Of a stretch of 64,000 nucleotides of DNA, positions 1 to 7,918 are shown piece by piece (position 1 is the first letter of the stretch; every line of letters starts with the position of its first letter). The DNA is from Candidatus Zixiibacteriota bacterium (GTDB lineage Bacteria; Zixibacteria; MSB-5A5; WJJR01; JAJRUJ01). The stretch lies in NCBI GenBank assembly GCA_020051695.1, contig JAGVQM010000010.1:62001-126000 (forward strand), written 5' to 3'. Below the pieces are notes generated by a model. It saw only the letters and a program-made list of their open reading frames with translations, was not told the origin of the DNA and ran no database searches. The position numbers and the translations under genes were made by a program.

Positions 1-12
1 TGCGCGGGAATT

Positions 13-309
13 TCATGACGGCACATCCTCCAGCCACTCGAGGTCGCGCGACTCCAACAGCCGCGCGGCGACTTCGCGCAGCACCTCCGTGCGATGGTAG
101 TAGCCGTCTTCCCGCCGTTGGCGAATCAGTCCGGCGGTGCGCTGGGCTTGTTGCCCGGCGCGGCCGGCATCGAGCGCCGGCGATACTGCCGGCTTGTCGG
201 CAGCAGCGGTTTCGGTCGTTGTTTCACCGCTTCGCCGCTCGATATGTGACCGAGCTCCGGCGGCCCCTCGATTGGGCGGCGACGAAGGATATAGCGGATT
301 TATTTCCAT
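13..309 (-). CDS. FlgM-like small protein (probable anti-sigma-28 factor)
   Basis: This 98-residue protein has a disordered, polar N-terminal half. Its C-terminal half (about residues 55-92) resembles the sigma-28-binding helices of FlgM, with the pattern IRQ..E.GYY.R.EVL.EVA..LL. FlgM binds FliA until the hook is finished and is then exported. The ATG at 309 follows a GGGGGAG ribosome site. It is the last gene of the filament operon in this window. flgM usually sits just before flgN, but the flgJ-flgN gap (29063-29129) holds no gene, so this would be a relocated FlgM. The match is by pattern only; it could instead be another small flagellar accessory protein. Confidence 0.5.
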   Translation of the reverse strand: MEINPLYPSSPPNRGAAGARSHIERRSGETTTETAAADKPAVSPALDAGRAGQQAQRTAGLIRQRREDGYYHRTEVLREVAARLLESRDLEWLEDVPS

Positions 310-350
310 AAGTTACTCCCCCTGGTTTCGGCGTCAGGTGTTTGTTTCGT

Positions 351-800
351 CTACCGTTTCTGGTCGACAAAGCGCGGGGCCGCTTTGGTCTGCAGGGCGG
401 TGTAAAACCGTCCGCCGTCGGCCAACTCCGACAACTCGGTTTTCAACCGGTCCCGTTTGGCGACAGCAATAGTCTCATTTTCGCCAGCCAGCTCCACACA
501 CTTGTTGATTAAGGACACGATATTGTCGACCAGCCGGGCAATATCCGGCGCGGTCAGGGCCTGCTCGAATCCCTGCGCGTTATGCTGCTTGGTCTGCAAG
601 ATTTTATCGTGGCTTTCCTGGATCCTTTTCTTCAGTTTTTCAACATCCTCGAAAATATCCAAAATCCGCGAATCCCGTTCATACTTCAACCAGTCGCGCT
701 GGCGGTCGAGCAGCACATACAACGACCGATAAAATCCAAGTTCTTCCCTGAGCAGCGAAGCCAGGGACCGCTGAAAATCCCGATTCGCAAGTGTCGTCAT
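351..800 (-). CDS. FlgN/FliT-like flagellar export chaperone
   Basis: A 149-residue, almost wholly helical protein with heptad-like charged segments. Size, helical composition and position directly after fliS match FlgN- or FliT-type chaperones, which keep FlgK/FlgL or FliD soluble and deliver them to the export gate. The ATG at 800 lies 6 bases after the fliS stop, with an AGGAAA ribosome site inside the end of fliS, suggesting coupled translation. A second FlgN-like gene lies at 28523-29062 beside flgK, so this copy more likely serves FliD. I cannot tell FliT from FlgN by eye. Confidence 0.55.
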   Translation of the reverse strand: MTTLANRDFQRSLASLLREELGFYRSLYVLLDRQRDWLKYERDSRILDIFEDVEKLKKRIQESHDKILQTKQHNAQGFEQALTAPDIARLVDNIVSLINKCVELAGENETIAVAKRDRLKTELSELADGGRFYTALQTKAAPRFVDQKR

Positions 801-806
801 GTTTTC

Positions 807-1256
807 CTATGCCTTAAGTGAGAGTCCCATCGGCCGCTGGGCCTCGGCGCCGACCAGGACGGCGGCGTTGTCGGCGCCCGCGACGGCCGATTTCTCGGTG
901 TCGGGGATTTGTTCCCAGGCCTCACGGACAGTCGTGAGGATGTTGATACACACGTTGATGGCTTCGGTCTGGTGCGTGGCATTGGCCACGCAAATCTGTT
1001 CGACAATGTACGAGTACAATGAGGCCAGGTTCGTGGCGATCTCACCGGCATCCATGTTCAACGTCGAATACAGGTGTAGCACGATTTTTCGCGCACGGTC
1101 CAGTTTGAGCCACGACTGGTCATATCGTTCCCGGGCAATTAATTCCTTCGCTTCGCTGAGGAACCTGATGGCCCCGTTATACAGCATCAGGATGAGTTCG
1201 CGCTGTGACATCCCGGCGACCTGGCTTCGTTGATACTGCTCGATGTAGTTTTCCAT
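807..1256 (-). CDS. fliS: Flagellin export chaperone FliS
   Basis: FliS binds the disordered C-terminus of flagellin in the cytoplasm and docks it on FlhA for export. The family opening is clear: a Y..Q motif near residue 8, then ELILMLYNGAIRFL at about residues 21-34 and a four-helix pattern through residue 130. Length (149) is slightly above the usual 125-135 because of an Ala-rich tail. It lies 24 bases after fliD and just before the FlgN/FliT-like gene, the standard fliD-fliS-fliT order. In several bacteria FliS also takes part in the FliW-CsrA-flagellin network, and fliW and csrA are in this window. Confidence 0.93.
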   Translation of the reverse strand: MENYIEQYQRSQVAGMSQRELILMLYNGAIRFLSEAKELIARERYDQSWLKLDRARKIVLHLYSTLNMDAGEIATNLASLYSYIVEQICVANATHQTEAINVCINILTTVREAWEQIPDTEKSAVAGADNAAVLVGAEAQRPMGLSLKA

Positions 1257-1280
1257 AGTTTTCCGGACGGACGACAGACG

Positions 1281-3599
1281 TTAGCCCCACAGGGACGAAA
1301 TGTTTTCAGACTGGGCTGTCAGATATGAACCCTGAGATTGCAGTTCGTTAAGGACTTCTTCCATCGTGCTGAACTGGAGCTCCAGATCCTCCCGCCGTTT
1401 GGCAAGGCGTTCGGTGTAATCTTCGATCAGTGACGCATAATACTCAGACTGGCTGTTCAACGCTTTGGTCCGCAGGGTAATGGCGCCGTTTTCTGAACGC
1501 GTCATCGAATCCAAAACGCGGTCCAGCCGGGCCGCAAAACCCTCCGAATAGGTGACCAGCGCCTCCGCCGCCTGGTGATCGAGATCGCTTTCACTGAGCT
1601 TGACCTCCAGCTTCAGCCCCGCGGTTGTGGCATTGCCGCTAGTGCCGGTCAGAACACGGCCGATACCGGTGGCGGCCTCACCGTTGATGGTCCCCTCGAC
1701 GTTCTTGCCGACGATGCTGTTTATATTGGTCAGCCCCAGCGTCTGGTACACGCTGTTGGCCACACCGAGGTCATAACTGGCCTGCGAGGTTTGCCCGTAG
1801 GAAGCGGAAGTCAGCTTGAAATAACCGTAATCACCGTTATCGACCCATTCCACGGTCGCACCGTATTTGCCGATATTCACGTCCGCATCAAGCTTCGCCT
1901 GCAGCTCAGCGGCCAGTTCGGTCCCGCTGGTATAGGTCTTTTCGGCGAGGGTGATCAGTTCGGAGGTCACCCCGTCGATGGTGATTTTCAGATTTTTATT
2001 GGTGGAGCCGATAATGACGGGGTCGGCGGCCGGATTGTTCAGGTCGTTTCCCTGAACATAGCCGTGGGTCGCGGCCTGGATGATATCCACGGCGTACCCT
2101 TCGGTGGTCGTAACCGTATCCACCGTTGCCGACAAAAATGTGATCAGCGGATTGTCCGAAACAGCCGAGGAGGTAAACAGGTTTTTGACCGCGTCGTAGT
2201 CCTCATCGATCGCGGCATACAATGCGGCGGCCCCCGAAAAGGACAGCTGCCCATCGTCCCCGGTACGGATGCCGATTGAGGCCAGCATGTTCATTGATTT
2301 CGGCAGTGTGGCCAGCGCCCCGGAAACCGTCGACCGGAGATATGACTGCATCGACAACAAATAGCCGTCGCCGATCAGGACCCCCGCTTCCCCGCTGTCC
2401 GCATTATACTTGAACTGCTCGTCAATTGTGGACATTACCTCGTTGTATTTATCCAGGACGTTCTGAATCGTGGTTTTAATCCCGTCTTTATCGACGGAAA
2501 CCACAATATCCACCGGCCCCGTGGAAACCTGCTTCAAATCGATCGTGACGCCGGGCATCAAGTCTTCCATTTTATTGGTCGCCGACGAAATGATGATTGG
2601 CGACCCGCCGCCCTGCGTTGAACCAACTGATATTTTGGCATCGGCCGCCACCCGCAAGGTCGGAGCGAACGACTGGACCTCGAAAGTATCGCCGCTTTTG
2701 AGGGCGCCCGCACCGAAAGTCAGTTTCAACCCGTCCGCGCCGGTGCCGGTCAGGGCGATTTCCGTATCGGCCTCATCGATTTCAAACGAACCGGAATTGG
2801 CCCCATCAGTCCAGGTGACCGTGATCGTGGAGGCGCCGACGGTCTGGACACCTGAACCGCCGATGGTAAACGTATATGTTTTGTTCTCCGCCCCGGAGTA
2901 CGCCGCGGTATCGCCGAGTGCAATCGTCGATGTCGATTCATCGGAAAGGTCGGCGGTCTCGACATCATCAAACACCGGCGTGACGAAATTCGGCTCGCGG
3001 CCGCCGGTCAGAGAGGACGAAATACTAATGGCATTGGACTTGCCGGTATTGGCCGCGGTCAGCACCAGACGGAACGCATTGAGCGACGACCCGTCATTGA
3101 CAATGGTTGCCGTCACGCCCATATTAGCGTCATTTATTGCGCTTTTCAAACCGGTGAGTGTATCATTACCCTCATTCAGCGTGATGGTCGTGGTCGAACC
3201 GTCCCCCACACTCAGCTCGAACGTGCCTGCCCCCAGCGAAGTGGTATCCGCGTCTTCGTACCCCTGGCTGGCAATCTGGTGGTTTTGGGCCAGGGCGTTT
3301 ACGTTCAACGTGAAATTACCCGGGACCGCACCGGTCCCGGCCGTCGCAGTCAGGACATCCTCATTGGAAACATAGACGTTATGAATATCAAAACTCGAGC
3401 GTTTGGTCAGGGGGGTTACAGTTGCCTTTAAGGCCAGCATCACCGCCGAAATGGAACTATACGTAGCTGATTTCTTCGTCGTTTCGGTCTGCTGTTCGGT
3501 CAAATGCGTGACCATGCCGCTTTCCGACTGGATGATCGCATTGATAATTGACGTGGTATCGAGATTCGAGATCAATCCATCGATTGAAAACCCTGCCAT
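1281..3599 (-). CDS. fliD: Filament cap protein FliD (HAP2), enlarged
   Basis: FliD caps the growing filament and folds incoming flagellin. The N-terminus (GFSIDGLISNLDTTSIINAI) is the family signature, followed by the D0 coiled coil. A flagellin-IN type segment lies near residues 145-200. The C-terminal D0 region has the usual E.R....L..QFS.ME pattern and ends in a helical tail. At 772 residues it is longer than the common 450-650; the excess is Ser/Thr/Asp/Gly-rich outer domain. The ATG at 3599 follows GAGGA. It lies between flaG and fliS in the filament operon. Confidence 0.93.
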   Translation of the reverse strand: MAGFSIDGLISNLDTTSIINAIIQSESGMVTHLTEQQTETTKKSATYSSISAVMLALKATVTPLTKRSSFDIHNVYVSNEDVLTATAGTGAVPGNFTLNVNALAQNHQIASQGYEDADTTSLGAGTFELSVGDGSTTTITLNEGNDTLTGLKSAINDANMGVTATIVNDGSSLNAFRLVLTAANTGKSNAISISSSLTGGREPNFVTPVFDDVETADLSDESTSTIALGDTAAYSGAENKTYTFTIGGSGVQTVGASTITVTWTDGANSGSFEIDEADTEIALTGTGADGLKLTFGAGALKSGDTFEVQSFAPTLRVAADAKISVGSTQGGGSPIIISSATNKMEDLMPGVTIDLKQVSTGPVDIVVSVDKDGIKTTIQNVLDKYNEVMSTIDEQFKYNADSGEAGVLIGDGYLLSMQSYLRSTVSGALATLPKSMNMLASIGIRTGDDGQLSFSGAAALYAAIDEDYDAVKNLFTSSAVSDNPLITFLSATVDTVTTTEGYAVDIIQAATHGYVQGNDLNNPAADPVIIGSTNKNLKITIDGVTSELITLAEKTYTSGTELAAELQAKLDADVNIGKYGATVEWVDNGDYGYFKLTSASYGQTSQASYDLGVANSVYQTLGLTNINSIVGKNVEGTINGEAATGIGRVLTGTSGNATTAGLKLEVKLSESDLDHQAAEALVTYSEGFAARLDRVLDSMTRSENGAITLRTKALNSQSEYYASLIEDYTERLAKRREDLELQFSTMEEVLNELQSQGSYLTAQSENISSLWG

Positions 3600-3619
3600 A
3601 ACGTCCTCAATTCAGTTTC

Positions 3620-3664
3620 TTCCCCGCCGGGGAAAGAGATTACGGGGCCGGCCTGGCCGGCCCC
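3620..3664 (-). other. Two stem-loops between flaG and fliD
   Basis: The 104-base gap holds two perfect inverted repeats. One has arms 3620-3625 and 3629-3634 (TTCCCC/GGGGAA, 3-base loop). The other has arms 3644-3651 and 3657-3664 (GGGGCCGG/CCGGCCCC, 5-base loop). Neither has a long T-run on the minus strand. They look like intercistronic RNA structures that could stabilise or attenuate the message between the abundant fliC/flaG part and fliD; that role is inference. Confidence 0.55.
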
Positions 3665-3703
3665 CCAATCTTTGCGATGACTACCAACCGTTAATTCGTG
3701 CAA

Positions 3704-4105
3704 CTACACAGTTTCGTCAAACACGACGCCCAGTAACTCCTGCAAATGTTGACGCAGGCGCAGGATTTCATCGGGCGGGATCTGCCGGATTACTTTTCGT
3801 GATTCCCGTTCGATGAGTTTGATCACCACGGTTTCCGTGTCGTTGTCGACAGACAAATTCAAGTCCACGGGTGATCGGTCGAACACGCGATTGACCAGCT
3901 CGACCGCTTCCTGCACTTTTTGAGAATTATTCTCGTCCGATGAGATCTCCCTGGCCTCGCGTGAGCCGACAAACTCGTCAACCGGAATATTTCCGGAGCG
4001 CGGCAGAACCGGGGCAGTGGACGTTTCGTCTCTCGCGGTCGATCCCGACCCGACAGCCGCCGCACGGTCCAAGAACTGTGGCGCTATGAAGAGATCATAG
4101 TTCAT
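3704..4105 (-). CDS. flaG: FlaG family flagellar protein
   Basis: FlaG proteins are small cytoplasmic factors next to fliD whose loss changes filament length in some species; the mechanism is not settled. The C-terminal 75 residues carry the family domain: a helix ending VNRVFDRSPVDLNLSVD, a strand that reads VVIKLIERESRKVIRQIPP, and a closing helix. The N-terminal 55 residues are disordered. The ATG at 4105 is preceded by GAGGTGA. The gene lies between the fliC 3-prime hairpin and fliD. Confidence 0.85.
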   Translation of the reverse strand: MNYDLFIAPQFLDRAAAVGSGSTARDETSTAPVLPRSGNIPVDEFVGSREAREISSDENNSQKVQEAVELVNRVFDRSPVDLNLSVDNDTETVVIKLIERESRKVIRQIPPDEILRLRQHLQELLGVVFDETV

Positions 4106-4134
4106 CAGACTTCACCTCACATTCCTCATGGTGG

Positions 4135-4162
4135 AGAGGCGGGGCACCCCTGCCCCGCCTCT
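4135..4162 (-). terminator. Strong stem-loop downstream of fliC
   Basis: A perfect 11-bp inverted repeat (arms 4135-4145 and 4152-4162, loop 4146-4151) lies 15 bases past the fliC stop. On the minus strand it is not followed by a T-run, so it may be an RNA stabiliser or partial attenuator at the end of the highly expressed fliC message rather than a classical intrinsic terminator. Confidence 0.5.
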
Positions 4163-4177
4163 ATAACCGCCATAGTA

Positions 4178-6379
4178 TTACCTGAACAATGACAGCACCA
4201 CCTGCGGAACCTGGTTGGCCTGAGCCAGCATCGAAGTACCGGCCTGCAACAATATCTGGTACCTGACAAACGTCGACATTTCGCTTGCCATATCCGTGTC
4301 TCTGATCGCGGATTCAGATGCTGTCAAGTTCTGCGCGGATATCCGCAAGTTGCGGAGGTTCGATTCCAGCGTATTTTTCTGGAAGGAACCGAGTTGGCCG
4401 CGGAGACTTGATACTTCAGAGATTGCTTCATCGATGACGGCCTGCGCGTCCTGGGCGCCGGTCACCGTCTGCACGTCAATCTGCGACAGACTGGTGTACA
4501 TATTACCGGCGATGTTCTTGCCCAGTTGGGTCGTGGTCATGTTGCGAATCCCTACCCGGGCCGTCTGACCGACATTGGCGCCGATTTGGAAAACGAGTGA
4601 CGAGTCGGTGTTGGAAAGCTGTTCCGACCCACCGTCGGAGGTCAGCGCGTAGTTGACTTTCAAATACTCGCTACGACCGGAATTCCAAATTAGCGTGTCG
4701 GTACCGGCGGTCACTTCTGTCTGCGGGCCGCCATCCAGACGGACCGAGAACTTCGCTGCATCAACGTCCAACAGCAGATCGCCGACATTGATGCCGTTGG
4801 CTGCGGTATTGATCGTGATATCAATGGTACCGCGGCCGACGGTCGTGGCATCGCCGGCCTTGTTTTCCAACGTCAAGTTGGTCGTCGCGTTGTACTTGAC
4901 GGACGTGATCTCGTTGGTGTAGCCGTCAAATGAAACCAAAGCGTTGGTGCCGGCGCGGGCCACGGTATCGGCGGCTGTAAAGCCCAGGATTTCTTCGGCT
5001 TCCGACGTCCCGGTGCCGTTGGAGTTCACCGCCATGTTGTAATCGCCGCCTTCGTCCGAAGTGATGAACTTCACCTTGTCCGTGCCGTCCACAGACGCGA
5101 CGACGTTGGCGACGGAACCAACGGCGACCAGCCCGAACGCATTGGTCAACGCCGTGTTGATATCAGTGACCAGATCGGTCATCGAAGCAAAAGTCTTGGT
5201 CGTCGTGGCCGAGACGATGTTCAACGAAGCCGTCGAACCCGAGAGGTTGGCCGTGGTGACCGTCATACTCACCACGTCTTTGGAGGCGCCACGCGTGGAG
5301 CGCGCGGTACCAAACGAAAATTGCGTGTTGTTGACCGCGGTGTTTGATTGGGAAACGAATTGCAGCGAGTACTTCGCACCGGCGTTGACCGGCCGGAAGT
5401 ACAACGTCCCGGACGCCGCGCCGACGCCGATCGAAACCGCTTCGATTTTGCCGTTGAGCGAGGCGTTGTTGGAGATCTGCGTGTTCCACTTGTCGGCGAC
5501 GGTTTGAATGGTATCGCCGTTCGCCACGGTGATGGTCAGCGTTTGCTGGCCGGTCGGATTGGAACCGACTTCAGCATAGTTGACCACCACTGTATAATCA
5601 CCGGCGTTGCCGGCGGTGGCGGTGCCGACCAGGGCCGCGGTGCCGATGGTGGCATAGGTCGCAGCGTCTGCCAGGGTCAGCTTGTTATTGAACGCATCCT
5701 GGAAATACACCGTGGTCCCGGTGCGGGTGGCGCCGGCCGAAGCCTGCAGGACGTTCACATTGTGCAAGCCGTCGGCAAGGTTGTACACCGTGCCACCGGT
5801 CTGCAGCGAAACCCCCAGCGAAGTGGAATTCAGCGTCGCCGAGGAATCGGCGGTCTTGGTGGCTACCACGGAGTGGACACCCGTGCTCAAACCCGATTCC
5901 TTGACCGTCATCTGGGACTGGTTAGCTGAAGTGATGGTCGCGTTGTTGTTGCGCGTGCCATCCAGCAGACTCTTGGTACCGAACTGCGTATTGCCGGCGA
6001 TACGGTCGATCGTGGCAATCGAGTTGTCGATTTCCGACTGGTCGGCAGCCAACTGGGTGGTATCGTTGAAACCTTCGTTGGCGGCGTGAATCGCCAGTTC
6101 GCGCATCTTGACCAACAGGTTGTTGATCTCGGTGAGCGCTCCCTCGGCGGTCTGGATCATGTTCATCGAACCTTCCGAGTTTTCGATCGCGCGGTTCAGA
6201 CCGGCAATCTGGGCCCGGAATTGTTCGCTGATCACCAGACCAGCGGGGTCATCGGAGGCGCGGTTGATCCGAAAACCTGACGACAGTTTTTCCATCGAAC
6301 CCGACAACGAGCGGGTGGTCATGGTCAGGTTGCGGTGAGCATCAAATGCCGCGATGTTGTGGTTGATTCGCAGAGACAT
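4178..6379 (-). CDS. fliC: Flagellin FliC, large
   Basis: This is the filament subunit. Residues 1-140 are the conserved D0/D1 helices (SLRINHNIAAFDAHRNL, LSSGFRINRASDDPAGL). The last 90 residues are the returning helices, ending in VVLSLFR. Between them about 480 residues form a large, Ser/Thr-rich surface domain with many Asn and a scatter of Tyr residues. The length (733) is well above the 270-500 usual for flagellins. Such a surface domain offers many O-linkage sites, fitting the adjacent glycosyltransferase and sulfotransferase island. It is read from a sigma-28-type promoter through a long leader with two hairpins, and its ribosome site is an exact AAGGAGG. Confidence 0.97.
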   Translation of the reverse strand: MSLRINHNIAAFDAHRNLTMTTRSLSGSMEKLSSGFRINRASDDPAGLVISEQFRAQIAGLNRAIENSEGSMNMIQTAEGALTEINNLLVKMRELAIHAANEGFNDTTQLAADQSEIDNSIATIDRIAGNTQFGTKSLLDGTRNNNATITSANQSQMTVKESGLSTGVHSVVATKTADSSATLNSTSLGVSLQTGGTVYNLADGLHNVNVLQASAGATRTGTTVYFQDAFNNKLTLADAATYATIGTAALVGTATAGNAGDYTVVVNYAEVGSNPTGQQTLTITVANGDTIQTVADKWNTQISNNASLNGKIEAVSIGVGAASGTLYFRPVNAGAKYSLQFVSQSNTAVNNTQFSFGTARSTRGASKDVVSMTVTTANLSGSTASLNIVSATTTKTFASMTDLVTDINTALTNAFGLVAVGSVANVVASVDGTDKVKFITSDEGGDYNMAVNSNGTGTSEAEEILGFTAADTVARAGTNALVSFDGYTNEITSVKYNATTNLTLENKAGDATTVGRGTIDITINTAANGINVGDLLLDVDAAKFSVRLDGGPQTEVTAGTDTLIWNSGRSEYLKVNYALTSDGGSEQLSNTDSSLVFQIGANVGQTARVGIRNMTTTQLGKNIAGNMYTSLSQIDVQTVTGAQDAQAVIDEAISEVSSLRGQLGSFQKNTLESNLRNLRISAQNLTASESAIRDTDMASEMSTFVRYQILLQAGTSMLAQANQVPQVVLSLFR

Positions 6380-6403
6380 GAGAAATTCCTCCTTGGATTT
6401 CCC
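6380..6403 (-). promoter_or_regulatory. fliC ribosome-site hairpin with GGA in the loop (candidate CsrA site 1)
   Basis: The last 24 bases before the fliC ATG can fold into a 7-bp stem: GGGAAAT at 6403-6397 pairs with ATTTCTC at 6386-6380, with one G-U pair. The 10-base loop CCAAGGAGGA contains the whole Shine-Dalgarno sequence. CsrA recognises GGA in hairpin loops and blocks ribosome binding. The arrangement matches the ribosome-site-overlapping CsrA site described for Bacillus subtilis hag. csrA and fliW are encoded at 26672 and 23994. Confidence 0.65.
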
Positions 6404-6404
6404 T

Positions 6405-6425
6405 GTCGGATATTCCGTATCCGAC
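6405..6425 (-). promoter_or_regulatory. Second fliC leader hairpin with GGA loop (candidate CsrA site 2)
   Basis: A perfect 8-bp stem (GTCGGATA at 6405-6412, TATCCGAC at 6418-6425) lies one base upstream of the ribosome-site hairpin. In the transcript the 5-base loop reads CGGAA, which puts a GGA in a tight loop, the classical CsrA-binding shape. Two neighbouring sites suit one CsrA dimer bridging both, as established for hag in Bacillus. Confidence 0.65.
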
Positions 6426-6616
6426 CGGTCCGTCTTCCCTGAAAACCGACCTCCAATGGTCTAAAATCGGCATCCTGCCGGGATCCTGTCATGTGGCTTT
6501 CCCTGTCAGCCACTGGTGCTGCGTGTGGATTCACTCTCCTTTCCGCCTGCAAGGCCGTGTCAACGAAGATTGTGTCGTGTCCAAATCGTGTAGTTTTCCC
6601 TTTTTCCACTACTTGA

Positions 6617-6642
6617 ATCGGCAGGGCAAATGCCCCCCTTTA
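6617..6642 (-). promoter_or_regulatory. Sigma-28-type promoter for fliC
   Basis: On the minus strand TAAA (6642-6639) is followed after 16 bases by GCCGATTC (6622-6615). The sigma-28 consensus is TAAA-N15-GCCGATAA, so the -35 core and six of eight -10 positions match with one extra spacer base. Transcription would start near 6607 and give a leader of roughly 230 bases containing both GGA hairpins. FliA itself is encoded at 42581-43519. Confidence 0.6.
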
Positions 6643-6871
6643 GGCAAAAACCGCGGCTGTGCAACAATAAGCCACCGGGGTCAAAGCGCGCGGTCACAAC
6701 TTCCTCGGCCGGCAAGCTCAGGGACGGCGTGGCAGTAATGGCCGGTAAGGTCTGTCCCGCCACGGGGTATCTTTGTCGGCAGCGGTATGGGAATCTTCCC
6801 CCACTCTTGGCGCCACCCCACAGGGGAATCCCGGTCCCCGTGTCCAAGTCCGAGTTTATACCTCGCGGGAG

Positions 6872-6893
6872 AGTATGGATAAAATCCCATACT
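6872..6893 (+). repeat. Inverted repeat just upstream of the plus-strand sigma-28 promoter
   Basis: AGTATGG (6872-6878) and CCATACT (6887-6893) form a 7-bp dyad around an 8-base spacer, ending 6 bases before the -35 element of the plus-strand promoter. It could be an operator or a hairpin followed by a short T-run (TTTT). No protein is implied by the sequence alone. Confidence 0.45.
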
Positions 6894-6898
6894 TTTGC

Positions 6899-6925
6899 TG
6901 AAGTCCGGCGGCCGCCGGCCGATAA
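6899..6925 (+). promoter_or_regulatory. Sigma-28 promoter for the APS kinase and sulfotransferase genes
   Basis: TGAAGTCC (6899-6906), an 11-base spacer and GCCGATAA (6918-6925) match the sigma-28 consensus TAAAGTTT-N11-GCCGATAA at 5 of 8, the exact spacer, and 8 of 8. It points at the plus-strand genes starting at 7047 and is back to back with the fliC promoter. This would place local PAPS synthesis and sulfation in the late flagellar regulon. Confidence 0.65.
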
Positions 6926-7046
6926 AACTAGAGCGGTATGCGCCACGGACGGCGTGGAACATCGGATTGATCCAGGGCCACAGTCCGGCGGGACACGGAA
7001 TTGTCCCAAAGTGGTCCTTGACCGACAGTTTGGGAGGAGCATCCTC

Positions 7047-7910
7047 ATGTCCCGCTTCAGAGGGAGTGTTGAACAACCCCATGCAGAGCAGTTTATTGTA
7101 GGTCGGGTTCCGAGTGAAGTCCCGCTACCGGCGGGACGTAACGAGAAACCCGACAGAGAAGCGTCGGCTTTCTCCGTTGCCGCCGTGGCGGGAACTCCGG
7201 AGACCAGCCTACACGTTTTTTCAACAAACCCCGGAATTTGGGACACCACTAGTGCGTCCCCGGCAGATAAAAACATTTTCAGTGCCGCCGCCGGTGTCGG
7301 CCGCGCAAAACGGGAAAAACAAAATGGACACCGCGCCCGGATCATCTGGCTTACCGGGTTGAGCGCTTCCGGGAAAACCACCATCGCCCGCGCGCTGGAA
7401 CAGCGGCTCTTTGAGCTGGGCTGCCATACCGCTGTCCTGGACGGCGATAACCTGCGTCATGGCCTGTGCGCCGACCTGGGCTTCTCACGTGAAGACCGGC
7501 AGGAAAATATCCGGCGGGTCGGGGAGGTCGCGCGGTTGTTCCTCGACACCGGTACGATCGCCATCAGCGCCTTCATTTCACCGTACGCCGCAGACCGGGA
7601 CAACATCAGGAAACACGTAGGGGACGGCGATTTCATCGAAGTATATGTAAAATGTTCGCTGGCCGAATGCGAACGGCGCGACCCGAAAGGTCTGTACCGA
7701 AAGGCACGCGCAGGTCTGATCACGGGATTTACCGGGTTGGACGACCCCTTTGAGCCGCCCGCAGCACCGGAACTGGTGCTTGATACCGAAGCATTGACTG
7801 TCAATGAAACAGTCAAGATTATCCTGGAATATTTGGACAACACCGGCGAGCCGTCCGGGAACATTGACGGCAATTGCAGCTCCGCTGTCTTAACAACAGA
7901 AACACTTTGA
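7047..7910 (+). CDS. cysC: Adenylylsulfate (APS) kinase CysC
   Basis: APS kinase phosphorylates APS to PAPS, the sulfate donor for sulfotransferases. The kinase domain covers about residues 99-275 and has the family motifs: P-loop GLSASGKTT, DGDNLRHGL, ENIRRVGEVARL, FISPY, PKGLYRKARAG and a DDPFEPP version of the usual DxPYExP. From the ATG at 7047, which has a good GGAGGA ribosome site, the protein is 287 residues. The first 95 residues are low-complexity and cross a palindromic repeat (7102-7154), so the true start may be later, although no other in-frame start has a ribosome site. It ends 8 bases before the sulfotransferase gene, an obvious two-gene unit. No ATP sulfurylase gene is seen here. 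Confidence 0.88.
   Translation: MSRFRGSVEQPHAEQFIVGRVPSEVPLPAGRNEKPDREASAFSVAAVAGTPETSLHVFSTNPGIWDTTSASPADKNIFSAAAGVGRAKREKQNGHRARIIWLTGLSASGKTTIARALEQRLFELGCHTAVLDGDNLRHGLCADLGFSREDRQENIRRVGEVARLFLDTGTIAISAFISPYAADRDNIRKHVGDGDFIEVYVKCSLAECERRDPKGLYRKARAGLITGFTGLDDPFEPPAAPELVLDTEALTVNETVKIILEYLDNTGEPSGNIDGNCSSAVLTTETL
7102..7154. repeat. Two-tier palindromic element inside the start of cysC
   Basis: An outer 8-bp inverted repeat (GTCGGGTT 7102-7109, AACCCGAC 7147-7154) encloses an inner 7-bp repeat (GTCCCGC 7119-7125, GCGGGAC 7131-7137) with a 5-base loop. Internal loops are 9 bases on each side. It has the look of a REP-like intergenic element, yet it lies in the open frame of the cysC N-terminal extension. 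Only one copy was noticed in this window. Confidence 0.6.
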
Positions 7911-7918
7911 GGTGACCC

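Larger units (their letters stand above)
6380..7046. other. Divergent control region between fliC and the sulfation genes
   Basis: The 667 bases between the fliC start and the first plus-strand gene hold no convincing coding sequence. Open frames crossing it lack a coherent protein pattern. What can be seen is the fliC leader with two hairpins, a minus-strand sigma-28-type promoter at 6617-6642, an inverted repeat at 6872-6893, and a plus-strand sigma-28-type promoter at 6899-6925. The two transcripts would diverge from about 6607 and 6932. Confidence 0.6.

Noticed and set aside
6630-7046. Upstream extension of the APS kinase frame
   Set aside because: The frame is open by chance through the promoter region; the sigma-28 promoter at 6899-6925 lies inside it and no family sequence precedes the kinase domain.
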